Source of the DNA: a virus | Length of the DNA: 24,311 nt | Direction: 5' to 3' (one strand) | IMG/VR virus record: IMGVR_UViG_3300021440_000120 | Coordinates: 1 to 24,311 of that record | Shown here: one piece after another, positions 18,617 to 24,311 of the stretch | Position numbering within the stretch: position 1 is the stretch's first letter | Layout: each line of letters starts with the position of its first letter | Notes under the pieces: generated by a model | Database searches by the model: none | What the model was told of the DNA's origin: nothing | What the model saw: the letters and a program-made list of their open reading frames with translations, nothing else | Made by a program: the position numbers and the translations under genes

Positions 18617-20844
18617 AACCAACCCTCCTCCGTTGGAGTTTCGCCAAGATACCGTGCCCAGGCGTCCCGCATCACCTCGATATCTGGGAACGCCACCACT
18701 CTTGACCTGCGCTCGGAGAGCGAAACGCGCTTGCCCTCCACCGCAGAGCACGCAGTTTGTATCATCTCAATCACGTCGTCAACGGGCGGTATGCGCTCCC
18801 GTGCATTTCTTGAATTCGCGTATGCTTTAAGCGCCTGGACCAACTCGCTGGTCGGCATGTGGGAGGGCCATTCGTCGTACATAGCCATGAGCGGCGCACC
18901 GTTTGACAACGAGTCGCCGAACCATTGCAGGGGCAGCGACAGCGACAGCCTTTTCTGGTCCACCAGGGCGGCGGTCGAAGGGGCGCTGTTGAGATCCACC
19001 TTGCTCAGGTCGAACGTGTTCAGGTAGTCGAACAGCAACCTCGCGCCTCCCTGCTCCATACCGTCGCGCATGCGAGTGAAAAACAGGTGGTCCAGGCGGT
19101 TGCCTTCTCCCACGTCGAACACTGCGAACCGGCGCTCATCGACCGACGCGGGCACTAACCACGACTCGTTGCCAATGATCGCCACGCGCGTCAGGTTGCG
19201 CACGGCGTAGGACGCCTTGCCCTTGTGCTCGATGTGGTGGGTGGTTCCAGTGATCAGATCCTTGAGCACGGACTCTCCCATCTTGTCGCCGGACCACAGC
19301 GCCTCATCCAACACGAACAGCAGGCATTGCTCAAGGTGGCTGTTGAACTGGCCTGTGACATACCGTGGATGAGCGGTCAGGAAAAAATGCTGGCCCAGCA
19401 GCCCGCGCAGCACCTCCAGGAGGATGGTTTTCCCGGTGCCCTTCTTTCCACGGAACACGGCGGCCACACGCGGCTTCTCCCACGGCCTTTGAACAAGGTG
19501 CGCCAAGAATCCGGTGAGCCACCGCGACAACAACACGTTGTGGCCGCACACATTTTCATGGAGGTGCAACTTATAGGCCGACAGCGCCAACTCGGAGGCG
19601 GCTTGGTTCACGATCTCGCATTTCAGAAACCCGGACCACATGTTGTAAAACGCGGAGGTGGTGCGCCCGGCAGGATCGAACACGATGCCGTCATAGCTTC
19701 TGCGCCCTGGGTGCCGCATCCACAGCTCGGTTGCCGGGCGGCGCTTGCCGCTGTCATCGATCTGCACGGTTCGCGCAGCGAGTTTCTTGTGGAATGTGCT
19801 CTCCGTCAGATGCTCCAGGCGCGGAGCGCCCTCAGCATCCTTCGTTTCCCACAGGATGTGATGCCCGCCGCCTGCAATCACGAAAGCGTATTCCAGGTTC
19901 AACTCTTGAACGAAGCGCGGCAGAGACGGTGCGGAGACTTCCGGAAGTTCGGCCTCCGGTACAGACAGCAGCACGGCCTCTCCGAAGCCGTCTGCTGCGT
20001 CTTCTTCCGCCTCCGGTACTTCGCCCCTGGCTTCGATAGAAAGCGTCCCTGCGGGCTTCTTGGCGTAGGTGTAGACGCTTCGCAGCACCGCGTCAACCTC
20101 AGATTCGTCCAACGCATCCCCTCGCGGAAGCCAATGCTCGACGACCACGGCTTTTGCTTGTTCGGCAGACAGGCCGAAGTCGCGAACGGTGCAGCACACC
20201 GCGTAGGCGGTGCTGTTCCGGCTTCCTTGCTGTGGCAGCGGCGCGACTTCCCGCAGATAATGTACTGCGCGTCCGTAGTCCAGGCCGCCGTCCTCTACTT
20301 CGGTATCCGATGCGACCTGCGGCAAAACCTTCTGCCACGGCGAAAACAGCGCGATGGCTTCACGCGGGGCATCGGCGAGCGAGGCGTCGTTGTCTGTGTA
20401 GGAGGCTCCTTCGATGATAGAACCAGATCCCACCACATATCCGCCGCCGGATCGGGTGTCCAAACCTTCTCCCAGAACGCCAGCGCCCTGGCGTAGAGGT
20501 TCTGGAACACGGAAAATGACATGTCGGCCTCCTGTCGGGGTGGTCTGAATGTATGTTGCGGGCAAGGCCAGGGCGTGCTTCTCGCAGAACATCGCGAAAG
20601 TCTGTTCTCCGTGCCTGCCTTCTTTGGCGTCGATGTCGAATGCCAACAACGCACCGCCATCCGCATGGCGCGACGTGGCGATGCCGATGTTGGCGTGTGG
20701 CCATTGCCGCCACCACCGTTTTATCTGCGCCTCTTCGGTGGTGGCGAGATCGGTAAAGCCTTTGATTCGGGGCGTCTTTCCACCGTCCTTCAACGGAAAA
20801 ATGCAAAACCCGAATCTGGCAAGGCGCAAAGCTCGGTCAAGCAC
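18613..20844 (-). CDS. Bifunctional primase-polymerase/helicase (PrimPol with SF3-like ATPase)
   Basis: A 743-residue replication protein from GTG 20844, overlapping the upstream gene by 8 nt. The N-terminal Prim-Pol domain (1-165) shows the metal-binding FDIDAKEG (Asp70, Asp72) and GGRHVIFR (His108). Residues about 190-275 resemble a PriCT-type linker. The C-terminal part is a phage/plasmid helicase ATPase with Walker A RGKKGTGKT near residue 465, Walker B LLFVLDEALW near 510, and a sensor-like VAIIGNESW near 565 followed by an arginine-finger candidate in ERRFAVFD. It probably unwinds the template and lays primers for the DNA polymerase encoded at 22414. It may also incorporate dNTPs itself. 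Confidence 0.9.
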   Translation of the reverse strand: MLDRALRLARFGFCIFPLKDGGKTPRIKGFTDLATTEEAQIKRWWRQWPHANIGIATSRHADGGALLAFDIDAKEGRHGEQTFAMFCEKHALALPATYIQTTPTGGRHVIFRVPEPLRQGAGVLGEGLDTRSGGGYVVGSGSIIEGASYTDNDASLADAPREAIALFSPWQKVLPQVASDTEVEDGGLDYGRAVHYLREVAPLPQQGSRNSTAYAVCCTVRDFGLSAEQAKAVVVEHWLPRGDALDESEVDAVLRSVYTYAKKPAGTLSIEARGEVPEAEEDAADGFGEAVLLSVPEAELPEVSAPSLPRFVQELNLEYAFVIAGGGHHILWETKDAEGAPRLEHLTESTFHKKLAARTVQIDDSGKRRPATELWMRHPGRRSYDGIVFDPAGRTTSAFYNMWSGFLKCEIVNQAASELALSAYKLHLHENVCGHNVLLSRWLTGFLAHLVQRPWEKPRVAAVFRGKKGTGKTILLEVLRGLLGQHFFLTAHPRYVTGQFNSHLEQCLLFVLDEALWSGDKMGESVLKDLITGTTHHIEHKGKASYAVRNLTRVAIIGNESWLVPASVDERRFAVFDVGEGNRLDHLFFTRMRDGMEQGGARLLFDYLNTFDLSKVDLNSAPSTAALVDQKRLSLSLPLQWFGDSLSNGAPLMAMYDEWPSHMPTSELVQALKAYANSRNARERIPPVDDVIEMIQTACSAVEGKRVSLSERRSRVVAFPDIEVMRDAWARYLGETPTEEGWL

Positions 20845-21196
20845 GAGGAGCGCCGCAGCACGGGCAAACTGCGGGCGTGGCGGCGGGATCTTCCCAACCG
20901 GCTTCCTTCAACGCACCATAGACAAGATCGTACATATTGCGCTGTGTTTCGTTGCTTTCGTCCAGTATGACGGCCAACTCAAGCAGCGTCTCGAACATCC
21001 TTGGCGCGGCCAGGATTAAAACTTTATTCCCGTTTCGCGCCTCGGCGTGAGCGTAAGGCGCATATATATGCGTCCTACCCTCGCTGGTGTGGACACTAGC
21101 TATATGTTCCGTGCCGGCGGGGGGTCGCTCCGCTTGCATCCACGGGGCATACGCCACTGGAGTCCACGGGGAGAGGGAGTGTTTGTGCTGGTTCAT
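20837..21196 (-). CDS. Small phage protein of the AAPELL type with a C-terminal CxxC knuckle
   Basis: A 119-residue protein from ATG 21196, with AAGAGG upstream. Residues 30-85 resemble a very common short phage family with a strand, then an Asn-x-x-x-hydrophobic-AAP helix (here NGNKVLILAAPRMFETL) and a following helix. The last residues are CPCCGAPRA, a possible half zinc site. Function unknown. Its end overlaps the primase start by 8 nt, so the two are probably translationally coupled. Confidence 0.75.
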   Translation of the reverse strand: MNQHKHSLSPWTPVAYAPWMQAERPPAGTEHIASVHTSEGRTHIYAPYAHAEARNGNKVLILAAPRMFETLLELAVILDESNETQRNMYDLVYGALKEAGWEDPAATPAVCPCCGAPRA

Positions 21197-21244
21197 GGTT
21201 TTGGCGCCTCTTGATAAAACGTTTTTGCAGGTACGGCGCAGCGA

Positions 21245-21934
21245 TCACGGTGCGCGAGTTTTGTGCATGAAAAGTTTCTCCGTGCGCGGCGCACGCCCGT
21301 CTTTACTGCGCAGTCTCAACGTTGTGGGGTATTCCTTGACGCACACAAAATCCGGCGGGGCTGCGTACTCAGACACAACAACAAGGTTGCCTAAGCTCCA
21401 CTCCCGCACACAATTCCAAAACGCGGCGCTGTCAAACGCGCCTTGGCTATACCCCGTGGTTCCGGCATACGGAGGATCGCAGTAAATCAAACGCATGTGA
21501 GGGTTAAAAGTTGCATAGCTCCGTGCATCGTGGAAGCGCACGTCCTTTATTTTTGGCAACTGCCGCAAAAGGCTTCGCCGTGTTGTTGCTGCGTAGCTAC
21601 ACACACCTCCTCTTGCATACCCGCCGAACCATTTACCTCCGAACGAACAGCCGAAACCAACAAACGCCTTCAACGGATCGCTGTCAGGAAGCGTTCTTGC
21701 AGCGGCGTATTCCTCCTCTGTTATGCGCTCCGGCGGGAGCCATCCTTTTTGAAGCGCTTGGTACATGGCGATCAACGCGGGGTGCGCGTCGCACGCCTCG
21801 CGGACGCCGGACATCTCTTGCAGCACCCATCCACCGCCGACAAAAGGCTCAAAATAAGGCATCCCGCAGCGGACGCTTTCAAGAAACTCCGCTATCGGTT
21901 TGGCAAGCCTGCTTTTTCCACCTAGATACATCAT
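21245..21934 (-). CDS. D12-class N6-adenine DNA methyltransferase
   Basis: A 229-residue enzyme whose ATG 21934 overlaps the upstream stop (ATGA) and follows GAAGGAAGG. The Dam/D12 signatures are YLGGKSRL near the start, SAM-binding FEPFVGGG (28-35), and catalytic DPPY in YCDPPYAGTTGY (near residue 150). It methylates the N6 of adenine. A D12 enzyme and a C5 enzyme in the same operon with no nuclease suggest protection of phage DNA rather than a restriction-modification system. The recognition sequence cannot be told from the sequence. Confidence 0.92.
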   Translation of the reverse strand: MMYLGGKSRLAKPIAEFLESVRCGMPYFEPFVGGGWVLQEMSGVREACDAHPALIAMYQALQKGWLPPERITEEEYAAARTLPDSDPLKAFVGFGCSFGGKWFGGYARGGVCSYAATTRRSLLRQLPKIKDVRFHDARSYATFNPHMRLIYCDPPYAGTTGYSQGAFDSAAFWNCVREWSLGNLVVVSEYAAPPDFVCVKEYPTTLRLRSKDGRAPRTEKLFMHKTRAP

Positions 21935-22389
21935 GCGATGCCTTCCTTCGCGTCATCGCGTTCCGCCAGCAGGGCTTTGAGCAGGATAACCTGCCCGTGC
22001 AGTTGGTTTGCTGTACGGTGCAGGTCAACCGCGTACTGTTCAAGCGCCAGCACATACAGATGCAGAGGAGACGGCGTTATAGCGCCACCGGTAAGCATCG
22101 CTGCTGGTCTTTTTGGTGGAAAAGGGATGTCGCTGGCACAGAATCTGCAACTCACGGCGCACCTACGACTTCTTGAAAAAGGCGGAAGTATGGCGTGCCG
22201 CCCGGTCACCGTTGCCTGACGTGCCGCATGGTCAGCAAAGCGCGCCGGGCCAAATGCGTACCCAATGGACAAAAGGTGCGTTTTCAAGACGAAACGATGC
22301 TCGCCTTCTGCGCGCTGCAACGCAGCTCTGAGTTTTTCCTGAAGGTTCTGCAACGCTTTATCTTCGTACTCCGTTACGGTGCAATCCAT
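21931..22389 (-). CDS. Hypothetical phage protein
   Basis: A 152-residue protein. I chose ATG 22389 because GAGGAG stands seven bases upstream, rather than an in-frame start 15 nt further up. The N-terminal 40 residues are helical and charged (DKALQNLQEKLRAALQRAEG), the middle is rich in Arg/Pro/Cys (CAVSCRFCASD), and the C-terminal 45 residues form a helix with a heptad-like pattern (LHLYVLALEQYAVDLHRTANQL). No known domain is recognised. The stop overlaps the adenine methylase start. Confidence 0.68.
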   Translation of the reverse strand: MDCTVTEYEDKALQNLQEKLRAALQRAEGEHRFVLKTHLLSIGYAFGPARFADHAARQATVTGRHAILPPFSRSRRCAVSCRFCASDIPFPPKRPAAMLTGGAITPSPLHLYVLALEQYAVDLHRTANQLHGQVILLKALLAERDDAKEGIA

Positions 22390-22413
22390 GGCGTGACTCC
22401 TCACAAGAGTTGA

Positions 22414-24311
22414 TTATTTACGATACCTCGTTCCGATCCGTCCCTCCGCTCCGAGAGGAAGATCGGACGCCCACGCCGGTGTTTCTGACATAAAAGCCTC
22501 GATAGCATGCAAGGCTTCCTCAGCTATGTCAACTGGAATTTCACACCCCGGTTCATCATGCACATGCAAATCGATGGCGTTCGGATACGCGGCATCAATT
22601 TTCAACATAGCCTCGGCCAGAAGATCACGGGCCAGTGCTTGCACGCCATTCTGAAACAACGTCCCTCCCCAGGTTCTGACGCGCTCCCAATGGAAAGGCG
22701 GCACCGGGCTTTTGCCGTAGAACGTCACCCCGTCCCTTCCTTTCTCGTCGGCACCGATTGCTGCAAACGGGTAGCACAACAATCGCCCCGACTGCAAACG
22801 CAGCCACAGATGCGCCCCTGTCTTGACGAACATGAAGCGTCGATGTTTAGGCCCGCACACAAAGCGCGTTCCAGGATGGCGCAGGGCGTGCAAAGCGGTC
22901 GCCTCCATCTGGTGCCATATACCTGGGCCAAACAACGCGCCGTCATCTGTGAACAGCAGTTTTCCTTTTTTGTCGCGCCGTCCTGCGATTGGTGCGTGTG
23001 CGTAACGCCATCCGTTCACCACCTCCTGAATGGTCTCGTCATCGAGGCGAACCCCGTAGGCAGCCGCCATGCGTTTGAACGCACCAACCCCGCCTCCAAA
23101 ACCGAGGGAGAGAACGGCCACTTTGCCGATTTGACGGCGCTCGTCTTTCTTGTCCAACGTTCCGTGTGGCAGGCGGTATATGTTCTCCGCTTCGAACAGA
23201 TACAGGTCTTGCCCGTTGCGGATGACCTCAAGGGTCGGCTCGTCTCCAGCCGCCCAAGGTGTCAATCGCGCCTCGATAGAGGAGAAGTCGGTGTCCACCC
23301 TAGTGTAACCGGCAGGCGCCTCCAGAAAGCCGCGGATGCAGTCAGAAACGACTTCCAGAGGCTCCCCGAACGCCATGGCGATATACTCGGTGCGCACAGG
23401 AACCGGCGCCTTGCTGGCGAAGGCTTCAAACAAAGCCGGATAATCTTTTGACGGCTTCACCCGATCTGGGTTTGGGCGCGGAAGGTTGTGTAGTTGGATG
23501 CGCCTTCCGCTCCACCGGCCTGTTGATGCCCCATGGTATTGGAACATCCCTCGCACACGGCCATCTGCGCTCACGCCCGCCAAAATAGCCTTGAGTTTGG
23601 CCGTGGACGCCTTTGCTCCTTTGATGCGCAGGTCGATGATCTCCCGCACTTCTGGGAGAAGATCGGTCCTGCGTTGCAAAGCCTCTACAGTGCCTTTGCC
23701 CAAAGAGGTGATCGTTGGGTCAAGCGTTTGTAGATAGGCGGTCAATACGGCGGTCTGGGACACCGATTGCACGGCCCCGTTGGTGACACGCGCTATTTCG
23801 TCATCGATGCGTTTCTTCTCTGCCAGCAGAATGGGTGCGACGTTCTTCACGCTCTCCAGGTCCACCCGCACGCCTTTGTCATTGATGCGCTGGTCCAGCC
23901 TCCACAAGACCAACTCGGATTCCGGCAACGGGCGCAGAAGTTTTCCGATAGCGCGCTCGCTACGGACATCGTTCTTGCAGTACTCCAACAGGCGCGCCAT
24001 TTTCTCTGGCGTTGCTTCTTTGCCTCCTGATTCGGTCGGCTTGCACAACTGCAACATGAGGCGGTTCCCGACCTTATCCTTGACCTGCTCCACCTGCAAC
24101 GCTTTTGTCACCGCGTCCAGCGCCCCCGGCAGCGACATTGCATATGCCATGGACATGGTACAACGCCATTTTTCATCTGGAATCGGCGGGTATCCTAGCC
24201 TCTTGTGCGCGAGCTCCCTCCATGCGAGGCGCTCGAAGGCGGCGTTGTGGGCGAAGATCACCGCATCCGGGCGCGAGGCCAACTCGAAAAATGCGCTTAG
24301 ATCGATGCGGC
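22414..24311 (-). CDS. Family A DNA polymerase with 3'-5' exonuclease, N-terminal end cut by the window
   Basis: The frame is open to the right edge (24311), so the start lies outside; the visible part is about 630 residues. Exonuclease motif II FAHNAAFE and motif III YCKNDVRSE lie near the cut end. The polymerase shows the TGRWSG...QLHNLPRP segment, motif A VDTDFSSIEARL, a motif B-like RRQIGKVAVLSLGFGGG, and motif C HVHDEPG. This motif B form is typical of phage family A enzymes rather than bacterial Pol I. It is the replicative polymerase of the phage, working with the PrimPol-helicase downstream in the same operon. TTG at 24282 is not the true start. Confidence 0.94.
   Translation of the reverse strand, partial: RIDLSAFFELASRPDAVIFAHNAAFERLAWRELAHKRLGYPPIPDEKWRCTMSMAYAMSLPGALDAVTKALQVEQVKDKVGNRLMLQLCKPTESGGKEATPEKMARLLEYCKNDVRSERAIGKLLRPLPESELVLWRLDQRINDKGVRVDLESVKNVAPILLAEKKRIDDEIARVTNGAVQSVSQTAVLTAYLQTLDPTITSLGKGTVEALQRRTDLLPEVREIIDLRIKGAKASTAKLKAILAGVSADGRVRGMFQYHGASTGRWSGRRIQLHNLPRPNPDRVKPSKDYPALFEAFASKAPVPVRTEYIAMAFGEPLEVVSDCIRGFLEAPAGYTRVDTDFSSIEARLTPWAAGDEPTLEVIRNGQDLYLFEAENIYRLPHGTLDKKDERRQIGKVAVLSLGFGGGVGAFKRMAAAYGVRLDDETIQEVVNGWRYAHAPIAGRRDKKGKLLFTDDGALFGPGIWHQMEATALHALRHPGTRFVCGPKHRRFMFVKTGAHLWLRLQSGRLLCYPFAAIGADEKGRDGVTFYGKSPVPPFHWERVRTWGGTLFQNGVQALARDLLAEAMLKIDAAYPNAIDLHVHDEPGCEIPVDIAEEALHAIEAFMSETPAWASDLPLGAEGRIGTRYRK

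Noticed and set aside
19225-20496. Long open frame on the + strand (423 codons) opposite the PrimPol-helicase
   Set aside because: It is a shadow of the helicase gene, whose Walker and Prim-Pol motifs are clear; the product is Gln/Arg/His-rich with no recognisable domain.
1-24311. CRISPR arrays, insertion sequences, integrase or attachment sites
   Set aside because: None seen by eye: no regularly spaced direct repeats with spacers, no transposase or integrase motifs, and no flanking inverted repeats. The tRNA could serve as an attachment site in a host, but nothing here supports that.

Overview
The window is part of a tailed-phage (siphovirus) or prophage genome, probably infecting a Gram-negative, proteobacterium-like host. 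The evidence is a long-tail assembly module with a lambda-type tape-measure C-terminus and a TipJ/gpJ-like tip protein, a P22-type GH24 endolysin, a GTA-type holin candidate, and a phage replication and nucleotide-metabolism block. The tape-measure gene is long (1238 codons), as expected for a long tail. I cannot name the host.

Layout. Positions 1-10380 (+ strand): end of the tail-tube gene; tail-assembly chaperone with a canonical -1 slippery heptamer; tape-measure protein; a minor tail protein with two similar halves; a DUF1833 tail protein; an NlpC/P60 peptidase; a TipJ-like tip protein with an N-terminal beta-grasp-like segment; and a tail fibre with an S74 self-cleaving chaperone domain. 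Positions 10382-14059 (+): a holin candidate, a small conserved phage protein, tRNA-Gln(UUG), about 800 nt of non-coding sequence, a MazZ-like nucleotide pyrophosphohydrolase, an endolysin, a stand-alone TSCPD/zinc domain of class II ribonucleotide reductase, and an overlapping coiled-coil/membrane protein. A strong hairpin terminator at 14061-14093 separates this from the convergent - strand.

Positions 14111-24311 (- strand, transcribed right to left): family A DNA polymerase (cut by the window edge), a hypothetical gene, a D12-class adenine methylase, a small phage protein, a PrimPol-helicase, a small protein, a C5-cytosine methylase that carries a second long ORF in another frame, several tiny genes (one apparently frameshifted), the catalytic subunit of class II ribonucleotide reductase, and a hypothetical gene. 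Most of these genes overlap by 1-26 nt, as in a translationally coupled operon. Together they make dNTPs, prime and copy the genome, and methylate it.

Most notable region: 11283-12080 lacks plausible protein but contains repeated hairpin modules whose stems differ by compensatory base changes while their loops stay identical, plus long-range helices and a possible pseudoknot. It lies directly after a phage tRNA. This looks like a large structured non-coding RNA of the size and setting of GOLLD/ROOL RNAs, though I cannot assign it to a known class from sequence alone. Other points of interest are the split, opposite-strand ribonucleotide reductase, the overprinted ORF inside the cytosine methylase with its own Shine-Dalgarno, and the receptor-binding end of the tail fibre sitting in an AT-rich island.
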